Of a stretch of 64,000 bases of DNA, positions 52,280-60,398 are shown piece by piece. The notes under the pieces are model-generated. The model did no database searches and had not been told where the DNA came from. It saw only the letters and a list, made by a program, of their open reading frames with translations. Both the position numbers and the translations under genes were made by a program. The stretch is taken from the NCBI RefSeq assembly GCF_000272045.2, contig NZ_AJYZ02000042.1:251248-315247 (forward strand), read 5' to 3'. Positions within the stretch are counted from its first letter, which is position 1. Every line of letters begins with the position of its first letter. This stretch comes from Vibrio crassostreae 9ZC13 (GTDB taxonomy: Bacteria > Pseudomonadota > Gammaproteobacteria > Enterobacterales > Vibrionaceae).

Positions 52280-52519
52280 ATGAACACTACCACCACTCTT
52301 GTTTATGACACTTTGAAAAGCCTTGCTGCTCACGCTCCTGAGCAACATGCCGAGATTCGCCAGCGTTTATATGAGCAGTTGAGCCTGCCATTTAACAAGC
52401 AGCTCTCGTTATACGCTAATGTGCTTGGTCCTATCAGCTCAGGTAAGTTAGCGGGATGCGACAATATTGATAAAGCGGTTGAACTGGCACTGGATGTGCT
52501 GGAAGGCCGAAATAAGTAG
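52280..52519 (+). CDS. Hypothetical protein
   Basis: A 79-residue helical protein that I do not recognise (MNTTTTLVYDTLKSLAAHA and onward, ending in a Lys). It has no signal, membrane segment or Cys motif. An AAGAGACG ribosome site precedes the ATG at 52280. A strong terminator follows within 25 bases, so the gene is transcribed as its own unit. The gap of about 240 bases upstream shows no ORF. Confidence 0.65.
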   Translation: MNTTTTLVYDTLKSLAAHAPEQHAEIRQRLYEQLSLPFNKQLSLYANVLGPISSGKLAGCDNIDKAVELALDVLEGRNK

Positions 52520-52541
52520 TCCCCCCTTTAATACGCAATAT

Positions 52542-52579
52542 AACGGCCCAGATCTTCCCCCAGATCGGGCCGTTTTTTT
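52542..52579 (+). terminator. Terminator of the 79-residue gene
   Basis: AACGGCCCAGATCT pairs with AGATCGGGCCGTT with one bulge, followed by seven T. It is a strong stem. Confidence 0.9.
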
Positions 52580-52613
52580 ATTCTCGTCATTTATCTATTT
52601 GAATTTCAGGCAC

Positions 52614-52642
52614 AAAAAAGGCGTAGATGATCCACGCCTTTT
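52614..52642 (-). terminator. Terminator of the chemoreceptor gene
   Basis: AAAAGGCGT and ACGCCTTTT form the stem; the minus strand has TTTTTTG. It lies 23 bases past the chemoreceptor stop. Confidence 0.85.
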
Positions 52643-52664
52643 GTTTTAGTAAGTTCTATGTTGT

Positions 52665-54440
52665 TTATGAAGTCTTGAACTGCGCGACCGCTTGGTCCAT
52701 ATCGTTCGCTTGCTCTGCTACCTTGTCCACTTCAACTAAGCAATGCTGCGCCGAAGCGTTATTGTCGTTCGAGATAGTGTTCAGCTCAGTAATTGAGTCA
52801 CTCACTTGCGCCATTACTGCGCCCTGCTCTTCAATCGCTGAAGCAATACGTTCTGAATTACCTTGGATGCTTTCCATGTCGCTCAAGATAAGTTGCAAGC
52901 TCGCATCCAGCTCTTCCGAATCTTTCAGCGTTAGTTGACCTTGTTGATTACACTCGCCAATCTCTGCCATCGACGCCTGCATCTGGCTTTGAATTGCACT
53001 CACCACTGAAGTTATCTCTGTGGTCGATTGATGCGTTCTGCTTGCTAGTGCGCGTACTTCATCGGCAACTACCGCAAAGCCACGACCTTGTTCACCCGCA
53101 CGTGCTGCTTCAATTGCTGCGTTCAATGCCAATAGGTTAGTTTGTTCTGCAATGCCTTGGATGATGTTTACTGCATCGCCGATCTGGTCAACATGATGGT
53201 TCAGTGAACTGATCGAATCTTGGCTGCTTGAAAGACGTTCAGACAACTGGGTGATGTTGCTGATGGTTTCAACCACCACTTCACGGCCTTTATCGGCATT
53301 CACTTTCGCTTGATGTACACCTTCAGCGGCAACCGATGTGCTTTCAGAGATCTCGCCAATGGTGAGTACCATCTCTTGAACTGACGTTGTCATTGTAGAT
53401 GTGTGATTTGCTTGAACTTCAAACTGTTTGATTACTGACTCTAGCTCATCATGCATGTTCGATGTGCTTTGTGTCAGTTGCAGTGACTTAGATTGAGAGG
53501 CAGCGATAAGCCCTTCCAGTTGATCCAACAGTTGGTTGAAGTATTGGCCTAGCGTGCTGAGTTCGTCTTTACCATCTAGGTGAGAGCGAATAGACACGTC
53601 GTTTGAGTTAACGATATTACGGATAACCGAAAGCAGTGACTCAATTTTGCCAATGATAGAACGGACGATTAACCAGCTGAACAGAATGATCGACACAAGT
53701 AGTGTGACGCAAAGGATGTTGTTGATCAGCGATAGTTTGTCCATCTCTTGCTGCGTTTGTTGGTCTAGCACCGCCGAGAATTCTTTAAACTGAGTCTCGA
53801 TAGCATGAGAACCCGAGCGAGCTTGCCCAAGCAGACCTTCGTTGTGCTTCAAGCCAATCACTCGCTTTTGCTCAACCACTTGGCGAGCAGCGTCAATCAA
53901 AGCAGCTGAGCTAATCATATTTGAAGTTATAGAAAGAACACTCGGGTCAAACTCCCCCTTCTCAATTAAGTCATTGAGCAGGTAAAGCTCGATTTTTTGT
54001 TCCGCACTGGCTGTCGCGCTGATGTTATCGAGCAAAACATGAAACTCGCCTAGCATACCTTTGTCACGTGATAGCCCATAGACTTCGCTCGCTTTAACTA
54101 AGTTAACAAAGCTGGTGTGGTAGGTTTCGATGTCTTCACGTAGGTGTGTGCTGTTGGCTAAACCTAAATCACTGAGCACTGTATCTAGCTCAGATTCAGA
54201 CGCTAAGAATTTTTTGTAGTTTACGTCGAACTTGTCGAGGTATTTCATATCGCTACGCAGTAAAAAATCTTTCTCGTTACGGCGAAGGTTGAGCAAACGC
54301 ACTTCAAGCTCTTTGGTAATTTGTTTGGCTTCGCTCATTTGAGCGGTGGTGTCTGCAAATTGTGATGTGGTAAACAGCAGTGAAATCATGCCGAAGATGG
54401 AGAACATCCCCAACGAATAGAGCTTTTTCTTTATGTTCAT
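52665..54440 (-). CDS. Methyl-accepting chemotaxis protein
   Basis: A 591-residue chemoreceptor. Membrane segments are near residues 8-28 and 243-268, with a helical periplasmic domain between. A HAMP region follows, and the signalling tip is EQTNLLALNAAIEAARAGEQGRGFAVVADEVRALA. The periplasmic domain has LRRNEKDFLLRSDMKY, as in the helical-bimodular/NIT-like sensor group. The ligand is unknown. There is no other chemotaxis gene nearby. Confidence 0.92.
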   Translation of the reverse strand: MNIKKKLYSLGMFSIFGMISLLFTTSQFADTTAQMSEAKQITKELEVRLLNLRRNEKDFLLRSDMKYLDKFDVNYKKFLASESELDTVLSDLGLANSTHLREDIETYHTSFVNLVKASEVYGLSRDKGMLGEFHVLLDNISATASAEQKIELYLLNDLIEKGEFDPSVLSITSNMISSAALIDAARQVVEQKRVIGLKHNEGLLGQARSGSHAIETQFKEFSAVLDQQTQQEMDKLSLINNILCVTLLVSIILFSWLIVRSIIGKIESLLSVIRNIVNSNDVSIRSHLDGKDELSTLGQYFNQLLDQLEGLIAASQSKSLQLTQSTSNMHDELESVIKQFEVQANHTSTMTTSVQEMVLTIGEISESTSVAAEGVHQAKVNADKGREVVVETISNITQLSERLSSSQDSISSLNHHVDQIGDAVNIIQGIAEQTNLLALNAAIEAARAGEQGRGFAVVADEVRALASRTHQSTTEITSVVSAIQSQMQASMAEIGECNQQGQLTLKDSEELDASLQLILSDMESIQGNSERIASAIEEQGAVMAQVSDSITELNTISNDNNASAQHCLVEVDKVAEQANDMDQAVAQFKTS

Positions 54441-54682
54441 ATACGTGGCTCGTCTTTACTAAATTAACTATGAGTATCCAAATAAATCGCATCAAAGAAT
54501 GGATATCCAACTTGCGCGACCTGATTATTGTTATATTTTTTGTATCAGTAATGAGCACTAAATCTAGCGACTGTTCAGCCCACCAGCAGTGACATTCTCA
54601 ATGGTATTCAAACAGAGAATGAATCTTTTCACTAAAGATAAAAGCATCAATAACACAAATTGAATACATGTACATTAGTTGA

Positions 54683-54871
54683 ATGATAAAAGTGAGAGAC
54701 AGCTATTTGACGGAACATAAATGGCTTGAATGTCACGGTATACAAGGCATTGAATTAAAAGACTTTGACGCACATTTGGATGCATTATTTATGATGACAT
54801 TTTTTTGGCTCTCCAGAAGAGCACGAGCGAAGCGCAATATTGGAGGTTTTGACTTGGTTTTTAAACAGTGA
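54683..54871 (+). CDS. Doubtful short ORF
   Basis: A 62-residue frame, MIKVRDSYLTEHKWLECHG and onward, ending NIGGFDLVFKQ. It lies in a 567-base gap between the chemoreceptor and the MarR terminator. No ribosome site is visible. It could be the relic of a broken gene. Nothing else is recognised in this gap. Confidence 0.2.
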   Translation: MIKVRDSYLTEHKWLECHGIQGIELKDFDAHLDALFMMTFFWLSRRARAKRNIGGFDLVFKQ

Positions 54872-54911
54872 ATCCGTCTATTGATGATTGTACAGTAGAG
54901 CGTAAACGGCG

Positions 54912-54947
54912 AAAAAAATGGACCTACTCAATTCGAGTCAGGTCCAT
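54912..54947 (-). terminator. Terminator of the MarR gene
   Basis: ATGGACCT-CTC and GAGT-AGGTCCAT pair with single bulges; the minus strand continues TTTTTTT. It lies 60 bases past the MarR stop. Confidence 0.85.
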
Positions 54948-55007
54948 CTTTTGATTTTCTAGTCAATCGCTTTGCAGCTAAAGAGTTAGGTGCGAATTCA
55001 AGGCTGG

Positions 55008-55424
55008 CTAAAACGCTTTTACCATCTTGGTTAGGCACTTCAATAACACCGCTTTCTCGTCTTCTTCGATATCTTGCGTCAGCTCATTAACCAAATTCAA
55101 GTGAAGCTGATTGTGGTGAACGTGTATCTTCTGCCCTTCATCCGTCAAGGCAACCACAATCGCACGACGATCTGTTGGGTGTTCATGGCGCTCAATCAAT
55201 TCAGCTTTAACCAACTTTTCTATTTGAACAGTAAGTGTACCCGTGGTAATACCCAACTTTTCAGCGAGCTCTTTCATTCTTAACGCACCATGCATACCAA
55301 GTACTTCAATGGTGTGTACTTGAGCCAGGGAATAACCCATCTCTTTGACAACAGACTGCTCCCACGAAGACATTTTATCGTAGAACTCAGTCAGTATTTG
55401 GTTAAGCTGTTCTATATTTCGCAT
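55008..55424 (-). CDS. MarR-family regulator, coupled to dmeF
   Basis: A 138-residue MarR protein. The winged helix is at about residues 55-105 (ELAEKLGITTGTLTVQIEKLVKAELIERHEHPTDRRAIVVALTDEG), with helices at both ends for dimerisation. The start at 55424 lies inside the last 23 bases of dmeF, so the two are translated together. Repeated operator-like boxes upstream of dmeF suggest that it represses its own operon, perhaps through metal binding. Confidence 0.9.
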   Translation of the reverse strand: MRNIEQLNQILTEFYDKMSSWEQSVVKEMGYSLAQVHTIEVLGMHGALRMKELAEKLGITTGTLTVQIEKLVKAELIERHEHPTDRRAIVVALTDEGQKIHVHHNQLHLNLVNELTQDIEEDEKAVLLKCLTKMVKAF

Positions 55425-56397
55425 GGTCGTTTGAATGCACTTCAAGAGTAAGATGATTAATCTTATCAAACTTGGCGAGCATTTGTTTATATTCAGAGAC
55501 GGTTTTATCACTGTTTGATTCAAGAGTAATCGCTGCTGAATAGTGATGCCCACTCACCTTCCACATGTGGAAATCGGTAACCGACGCATAAGGCGTTAAG
55601 GTTTCAGTCACTGAATCACGATAATCTTGGTCGATATTCTCATCAAGCAGGATTGGACTGGTTTGTTTCATAAGGTTCATCGTCCACTTAGCAATCACGA
55701 ATGCGCCAACCATTCCCATTGCTGCATCTAACCAGTTCCAACCGTAAAACTTACCAAATAGCAGCGCAACAATCGCAAGCAGCGAAGTTAGAGTATCCGC
55801 CAACACATGCATGTAGGCTGCGCGTAGGTTGTGATCATGATGGTGTCCGTGATGCTCGCCATGTTTATGACCATGGTCGCTGTCGTGCTCATGGCTATGT
55901 GAATGACCGTGATTCTTACTATGATTGTGGCCATGCTCGTGTCCGTGATCATGATGGTGATCGCCAAGTAAAAACATACTCACCACATTCACAGTTAAAC
56001 CAATACAAGCAACGATGATCGCTTCATTGAACTGAATCGCTTGTGGGTTAAACAAACGATGTACTGATTCCACCAGCATCAACAATGCCACAATCCCCAA
56101 TACAATCGCGCTGGTGTAGCCCCCTAACACGCTGACTTTGCCAGTACCGAAAGAGAAACGTTCGCTCTCGGCATGTTTCTTCGCATAACGGTATGCAAAT
56201 AAGGTGATACCAAACGCTGCGGCGTGCGTCCCCATGTGCCAACCATCGGCAAGCAATGCCATCGAGCCGTAAATAGTACCTGCAACAATTTCGACAACCA
56301 TGGTAACGACGGTCAATAACAGGACATAGAACGTGCGTTTCTCACCTTGACTGTTATGTGAAGAAAAGTTGTGTTGGTGACGTGTTGGAAAACTCAA
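55402..56397 (-). CDS. dmeF: CDF metal efflux transporter DmeF-like
   Basis: A 331-residue cation-diffusion-facilitator protein with six predicted membrane segments. GSMALLADGWHM and the H-x3-D pattern AYMHVLADTLTS hold the transport-site His and Asp residues. The long loop at about residues 145-190 is a His/Asp/Gly-rich metal-binding stretch (HDHGHEHGHNHS and similar), typical of Co/Ni exporters. The C-terminal domain is present. It overlaps the MarR gene. Confidence 0.93.
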   Translation of the reverse strand: MSFPTRHQHNFSSHNSQGEKRTFYVLLLTVVTMVVEIVAGTIYGSMALLADGWHMGTHAAAFGITLFAYRYAKKHAESERFSFGTGKVSVLGGYTSAIVLGIVALLMLVESVHRLFNPQAIQFNEAIIVACIGLTVNVVSMFLLGDHHHDHGHEHGHNHSKNHGHSHSHEHDSDHGHKHGEHHGHHHDHNLRAAYMHVLADTLTSLLAIVALLFGKFYGWNWLDAAMGMVGAFVIAKWTMNLMKQTSPILLDENIDQDYRDSVTETLTPYASVTDFHMWKVSGHHYSAAITLESNSDKTVSEYKQMLAKFDKINHLTLEVHSNDHAKYRTA

Positions 56398-56451
56398 AAT
56401 GGCGTCCTTAGCTTGTGTTTGTGGTTAGATGATCGTTGCAAATAAAAGCCT

Positions 56452-56512
56452 TTTGATTGACAAGTAATTTGATAATCAAAGTAATAATTTGAAATTTAGT
56501 TTGATTGTCAAA
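56452..56512. promoter_or_regulatory. Three operator-like boxes upstream of dmeF
   Basis: TTTGATTGACAAG (56452), TTTGATAATCAAA (56468) and TTTGATTGTCAAA (56500) are copies of a palindrome TTTGAT-n-TCAAA. Their starts are 16 and 32 bases apart. The last contains a minus-strand TTGACA that could serve as a -35 box. This is a strong candidate for MarR control of dmeF-marR. Confidence 0.6.
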
Positions 56513-56621
56513 CTTTGTCAACGATGAATTTTGAAACTCTGATTTGCGGGACGAATAGTTGATGGTGAGCGCTAGTTTGTTCCAAAGATTATTGATTCAG
56601 TAAAAACGAGGCTTTCCAGGG

Positions 56622-56668
56622 ACAAAAAAGCCCACTCGAGGTGCGCTGATTGAGTCAAACTCAATGAT
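56622..56668 (-). terminator. Terminator region of the LysR gene
   Basis: ATTGAGT and ACTCAAT (56649-56665) form a perfect stem. A second weak stem around CTCGAG then leads on the minus strand into GGGCTTTTTTG. It lies shortly after the LysR stop at 56674. Confidence 0.6.
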
Positions 56669-56673
56669 TGTAT

Positions 56674-57546
56674 TTATTTGTTTTGCAATGAAATAATCTC
56701 ATCATTCACCCAACCTAACAGCTGCTTGGTTGCTTTCGACAAGACTTGGTTCTGCCGAACAATATAACCAAGACTGGTGCTCGAGAAGTTGGTCAATGGT
56801 GTCACTTTCGAATGCAGGTGCTGCTTGGTTGATACCGCAAACTCCGGGACAATAGCCACACCAAATCCCGCTTCTGCCCAGTCGATTTGAGCATCGACAC
56901 TCCCTACTTCCATCACCCTATAATTAGGTAGATTAAGGCTTGGTAAACCTTCATCAATAAAGTCACGCGTTCTCGTATCATGACCTAGTAGAATCAAAGT
57001 GAGCTCTGCATCAGAGTCTCGGATATCAACCCCATCGCCAAGCGCACACCAAGAAAGCTCTTGCAGCTTAGTGAAATACAAAGACTCGTTGTGCTGCTCT
57101 TTGGCGATAACAAAACCAATATCCGCTTGAGCATTTTTAACTAAATTCGATGCCTGAGATGACGTGGTATTCAAGAGCGTAAGGTCAATACCGGGATACT
57201 GCGCTTTGAACTTCTGGAACGGACGAATTAGCAAAAATCGAGAAATGATGTCACTTACGGCAATGGTTAACGTCCCTATTTTAAGGTCGTTAATGGCATT
57301 GAGATCGGCCTGACAAATCTGCAGTTCGAGTAGCGTTCTTTGGCTTGTTTCCAATAGCCGTTCACCCGCTTGAGTCAATTGAAAAGGGCTTCTCTCTATC
57401 AACTTTATGCGTGTTTGTTGTTCCAGTTGTTTTAGGTGCAAACTCACATTGGGTTGTGTCATGTGCAGTGCATCGGCCGCTTTCCCAAAATGCTTGTACT
57501 CCGCAAGCGTCACAAACGTCTTCAACAAATTAATATCGAGCATCAT
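56674..57546 (-). CDS. LysR-type regulator divergent from purA
   Basis: A 290-residue LysR protein. The helix-turn-helix is at about residues 16-65 (EYKHFGKAADALHMTQPNVSLHLKQLEQQ). The effector domain has a PFQKFKAQYPGIDLTLLN start and is of normal length. It reads away from the purA-like gene with a 214-base shared control region, so it may control that gene. Inducer unknown. Confidence 0.9.
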   Translation of the reverse strand: MMLDINLLKTFVTLAEYKHFGKAADALHMTQPNVSLHLKQLEQQTRIKLIERSPFQLTQAGERLLETSQRTLLELQICQADLNAINDLKIGTLTIAVSDIISRFLLIRPFQKFKAQYPGIDLTLLNTTSSQASNLVKNAQADIGFVIAKEQHNESLYFTKLQELSWCALGDGVDIRDSDAELTLILLGHDTRTRDFIDEGLPSLNLPNYRVMEVGSVDAQIDWAEAGFGVAIVPEFAVSTKQHLHSKVTPLTNFSSTSLGYIVRQNQVLSKATKQLLGWVNDEIISLQNK

Positions 57547-57587
57547 GTCCTCTCTCTCGTGTCACTAATATCATTCCCTAAAAGTAA

Positions 57588-57645
57588 AGAATGCCCCATC
57601 GTCATTCCCTACAGTGAGGAACGAACGTGATAGGGAATCTCGTTT
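57588..57645. repeat. Fourth copy of the palindromic repeat of 36852-37013
   Basis: CGTCATTCCCTA, GAGGAACGAACGTGATAGGGAATC and TCGTTTGT repeat the reverse sense of the tandem copies at 36.85 kb, with a few changes. It lies between the LysR and purA-like genes. A dispersed short element is the likely explanation. Confidence 0.65.
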
Positions 57646-57677
57646 GTAGCTTAAGACTTTAAGGATATATGAAATCC

Positions 57678-57713
57678 TTATCAAGATAATAAAGATAATT
57701 AATTTCTCTTATC
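57678..57713. promoter_or_regulatory. Possible LysR binding region before purA
   Basis: TTATCAAGATAA (57678-57689) is a palindrome with a 2-base spacer, and GATAA at 57694 with TTATC at 57709 is a wider copy. These lie in the divergent gap and fit a LysR-type pair of half-sites, but the match is loose. Confidence 0.35.
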
Positions 57714-57760
57714 CACCTTGTAGGCCTAACATGATTCCTCAATCAGTTAGGAGAAAAATT

Positions 57761-59020
57761 ATGCCATCTATCGTTGTTGTGGGCGCAAACTGGGGTGATG
57801 AAGGCAAAGGCCGCATCGTCGATTTTTTAGCAGACCAAGCTTCTGCTAGCATTCGTTTCCAAGGCGGAAACAATGCAGGTCATACTGTGGTAAATGACTT
57901 CGGTACATTCAAACTGCACCAACTACCTAGTGGTATTTTTAATCCTAATTGTACGGCGGTTCTTGGCCCTGGCATGGTGATCAGCCCTGCTGCGCTAACT
58001 AAAGAGATTGCAGAAGTTCAAGAGGCTGGCATCAAAGTGAAAATGGCGATCTCAGATCGTGCGACACTGTGTCTCCCTTTACATGCTCTTGAAGATACGC
58101 TTGAAGAAGAGCGTTTGGGCGATGGCGCTTACGGCTCTACACGTCAAGGCATTGCACCAGCGTACGGCGATCGTGTAATGAAGAAAGGCATTCTTGTCGG
58201 TTGGCTGAATCAACCTGAAATTTTAGAGCAGCGTATTCAATTCCTACTTGATTGGAAGATGCCTCAGCTTAAAGCGCTCTACCCTCAATGTGACTTCTCC
58301 CAGACTGCTTCTGAAATGACAGAATGGCTACTTGAAGTAACTAAAGCGTGGCGCCCGTTCATCTGCAACGTAACTGAGCCGCTTAAAGCGCTGCAATCAC
58401 AAGACGCAAACCTACTGTTTGAAGCTCAGTTAGGCGCAGGTCGCGACCTTGTCTACGGTGAATACCCTTGGACAACATCTTCGAATGTAACCGCAGCTTA
58501 TGCTGGCATTGGTAGCGGTTTACCTGCACTTCGTCCTGAACGTGTTATCGCTGTTGCTAAATCATTCAGCTCGTCTGTTGGTACTGGCACGCTAGTAACT
58601 GCAATGGAAGAACAAGACAGCTTCCGCGAAAGCTCTAACGAATACGGCGCAACTACGGGTCGACCACGTGATATGGGTTACTTTGATGCAGTGGCAACTC
58701 GCAACGGTGTTGACCTGCAAGCTGCAACGGAAATCGCACTGACTAAGATTGATTGCCTGTCTGGTTTGTCTGAGCTTAAGATCTGTACTGCTTACTCAGG
58801 AGAGCACACAGAGAACCCGATTTGGCCACAAACGGCTGAGCTAAAGCCCGTATATGAAGATATGGCTGGCTGGGATGAAGACATCACGGGTTGCCGCACG
58901 TTTGAGAGCCTTCCTCAAGCAGCGCAAGATTACGTTACTCGTATCGAAGAGCTGATGGGTGTGCCAATCGTGATGGTATCGGTAGGTCCAGAGCGCGAGC
59001 AAATGATCATTCGAGCTTAG
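57761..59020 (+). CDS. purA: Adenylosuccinate synthetase, divergent second type
   Basis: A 419-residue PurA. The N-terminus VVVGANWGDEGKGRIVDFLA has the catalytic Asp of GDEGKG. GGNNAGHT, PSGIF and KPVYEDMAGWDEDITGCRTF are present. It differs from housekeeping PurA in the GTP and IMP region: VGTGTLVTAMEEQDS replaces the VGAGPFPTE motif, and it is about a dozen residues shorter. Start 57761 has TTAGGAG. Its LysR neighbour suggests conditional expression. It may use another purine substrate; this is not shown. Confidence 0.85.
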   Translation: MPSIVVVGANWGDEGKGRIVDFLADQASASIRFQGGNNAGHTVVNDFGTFKLHQLPSGIFNPNCTAVLGPGMVISPAALTKEIAEVQEAGIKVKMAISDRATLCLPLHALEDTLEEERLGDGAYGSTRQGIAPAYGDRVMKKGILVGWLNQPEILEQRIQFLLDWKMPQLKALYPQCDFSQTASEMTEWLLEVTKAWRPFICNVTEPLKALQSQDANLLFEAQLGAGRDLVYGEYPWTTSSNVTAAYAGIGSGLPALRPERVIAVAKSFSSSVGTGTLVTAMEEQDSFRESSNEYGATTGRPRDMGYFDAVATRNGVDLQAATEIALTKIDCLSGLSELKICTAYSGEHTENPIWPQTAELKPVYEDMAGWDEDITGCRTFESLPQAAQDYVTRIEELMGVPIVMVSVGPEREQMIIRA

Positions 59021-59046
59021 CTTAGAAGACGACAAGATCTACATCA

Positions 59047-59071
59047 AAGCCCACATTCAGTGGACTTTTTT
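59047..59071 (+). terminator. Terminator of the purA-like gene
   Basis: AAGcCCAC and GTGGaCTT form a short stem with a bulge on each arm, followed by six T. It lies 26 bases past the stop. Confidence 0.6.
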
Positions 59072-59123
59072 GATTGTTCATAAAGAACGAGATAACACAA
59101 GGAATTACAGGCACAAAAAAGGT

Positions 59124-59242
59124 TCATCGCGGCTTTCCGGGGAAAGCCGCTTTTATCTTCAAGAAGAAGTAGTCGGTATCTCGATACCCATACCCCATTC
59201 GCTTGATTAGCTTTATCTTGTTGTTTATCCCTTCTAGGGTGC
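59124..59242 (-). pseudogene. C-terminal fragment of an ISL3-family transposase
   Basis: The minus strand reads STLEGINNKIKLIKRMGYGY and continues RDTDYFFLKIKAAF before a stop. This is the conserved end of ISL3-group transposases. The remainder is cut off exactly where the IS3 element begins. A GC hairpin GCGGCTTTCC/GGAAAGCCGC lies within the last codons. Confidence 0.75.
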
Positions 59243-59272
59243 TGATCTGCTCCAGTTAGACTGGACACCGCA

Positions 59273-60037
59273 TTAAGCGACATATTGTTTTTCAAAGTTA
59301 ACTGGGCTTAGATACCCAAGAGCACTGTGCCTTCTTGTTCGATTATAATCAACTTCGATATATTCAAAAAGTGCTTGGCGCATCTCTTCTCGCGTCATTA
59401 TCGGCTCGTATTGGACGGCTTCTACTTTCATTGAATGGAAAAAGCTTTCAACACAGGCGTTATCCCAGCAATTTCCCTTCCTACTCATACTTTGTTTTAA
59501 ATTATGGGCTGAGATTAAGTATCTGTAGTCTTTTGAACAATATTGACTACCTCTATCACTATGGATAATCACCCCTTCGGGCATGCCTCTACGGAACAAT
59601 GCCATTGATAGCGCATCACAGACCAGAGTCGCGGTCATTCTGGTGCTCATTGACCAACCAACGACTTGCCGTGAGTACAAGTCGATAACAACCGCTAAAT
59701 ACATCCAACCTTCGCTTGTCGCTAGATAGGTAATATCTCCAGCCCATTTTTGGTTCGGTGCTGTTGCATTAAAATCTTGCTCAAGCAAGTTCGGGGCAAT
59801 GGTTTTTACATCGTGCTTATTACCATTTGCCTCTAGTTCTTTTTGAATACGCCTTGCACCGTCGCGTTCCTTTTTATCATCAAAGACTTCTCGAACTTTG
59901 ATATCAAGCTGCTTTCGGTGCTCGTTGCGTTGAGTGACTTTATGGCGATTATCAATCCAATAATAAAACCCACTTCGAGAAACCTCAAACACCTTAGCCA
60001 TACGGACAATCCTATATTTCATCAGGTGTTCGAGCAT
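59273..60037 (-). CDS. IS3-family transposase OrfB with an internal deletion
   Basis: A 254-residue rve integrase-type protein. The DDE residues are in AGDITYLA, IHSDRGSQYCS and NACVESFFHS. Between GARRIQKELEANGNKHDVKTIA and PNLLEQDF about 30 residues seem to be missing relative to close relatives as I recall them; the frame is kept. The catalytic core is otherwise present, but the DNA-binding linker is lost, so transposition is doubtful. Confidence 0.85.
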   Translation of the reverse strand: MLEHLMKYRIVRMAKVFEVSRSGFYYWIDNRHKVTQRNEHRKQLDIKVREVFDDKKERDGARRIQKELEANGNKHDVKTIAPNLLEQDFNATAPNQKWAGDITYLATSEGWMYLAVVIDLYSRQVVGWSMSTRMTATLVCDALSMALFRRGMPEGVIIHSDRGSQYCSKDYRYLISAHNLKQSMSRKGNCWDNACVESFFHSMKVEAVQYEPIMTREEMRQALFEYIEVDYNRTRRHSALGYLSPVNFEKQYVA

Positions 60038-60051
60038 AAACTCATAGCAAT

Positions 60052-60336
60052 CTACTTTAGATTTTTCGCGAAGTAGGTGGCGGCCTTTTTTACGATATCT
60101 AGCTCTTCAGCTTGCTCAGCCAATAACCGTTTGAGTTTGGCATTTTCAGTGGCGAGCTCCCTTTCTCTATCGCTGATTTTCGCATCTTTTTTGACGGCTT
60201 TACGCCACCCATAAATTTGAGATTCATACAACGATAGCTGTCGTGCGGCAGCAGCGACACCGACTTTCTCTGCTAACTTAAGTGCTTCGGCTTTAAATTC
60301 AGGAGCATGTTTGATTCGTGTTTTCTTAGTTGTCAT
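60052..60336 (-). CDS. IS3-family transposase OrfA
   Basis: A 94-residue protein with the Tnp_1 helix-turn-helix (KHAPEFKAEALKLAEKVGVAAAARQL) and a leucine-zipper tail (ISDRERELATENAKLKRLLAEQ). The ending KKAATYFAKNLK matches this subgroup. The A6G slippery sequence near its end lets the ribosome shift to the -1 frame and continue into OrfB. Confidence 0.9.
   Translation of the reverse strand: MTTKKTRIKHAPEFKAEALKLAEKVGVAAAARQLSLYESQIYGWRKAVKKDAKISDRERELATENAKLKRLLAEQAEELDIVKKAATYFAKNLK
60085..60091 (-). promoter_or_regulatory. Programmed -1 frameshift site (A6G)
   Basis: AAAAAAG on the minus strand lies near the end of orfA. The -1 frame then reads KKGRHLLREKSKV and runs openly into the OrfB start, giving the OrfAB transposase as in IS3-family elements. 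Confidence 0.7.
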
Positions 60337-60398
60337 TGTTCACCTCGTTAGTGATTGTACTCACTTAACTCAGTGTCCAAAACTTATGGTGCGGATCA

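Larger units (their letters stand above)
59243..60398 (-). mobile_element. IS3-family insertion sequence, internally deleted
   Basis: The element carries orfA and orfB on the minus strand. Its ends are imperfect inverted repeats: TGATCTGCTCC-AGTT-AGACTGGACACC at the left and (reverse) TGATCCGCACC-ATAAGTTTTGGACAC at the right. It measures about 1156 bases where a complete relative would be near 1250, consistent with a deletion. No clear target duplication is seen. It separates an ISL3 tail from a decapitated dgt gene, so rearrangement followed insertion. Confidence 0.85.

Noticed and set aside
57761..59020. Reading the purA-like gene as a phage-type PurZ that makes 2-aminoadenine
   Set aside because: The catalytic Asp of GDEGKG is kept, whereas PurZ enzymes have Ser at that place. 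No DatZ or MazZ-type gene is adjacent.
59047..59240. A plus or minus ORF of about 80 residues after purA
   Set aside because: It overlaps the ISL3 tail in another frame and has no coding support.
60311..60398. An extended start for the dGTPase at 60311
   Set aside because: The first 30 residues of that reading lie inside the IS3 end and are unlike any dGTPase; they arise from the IS sequence.
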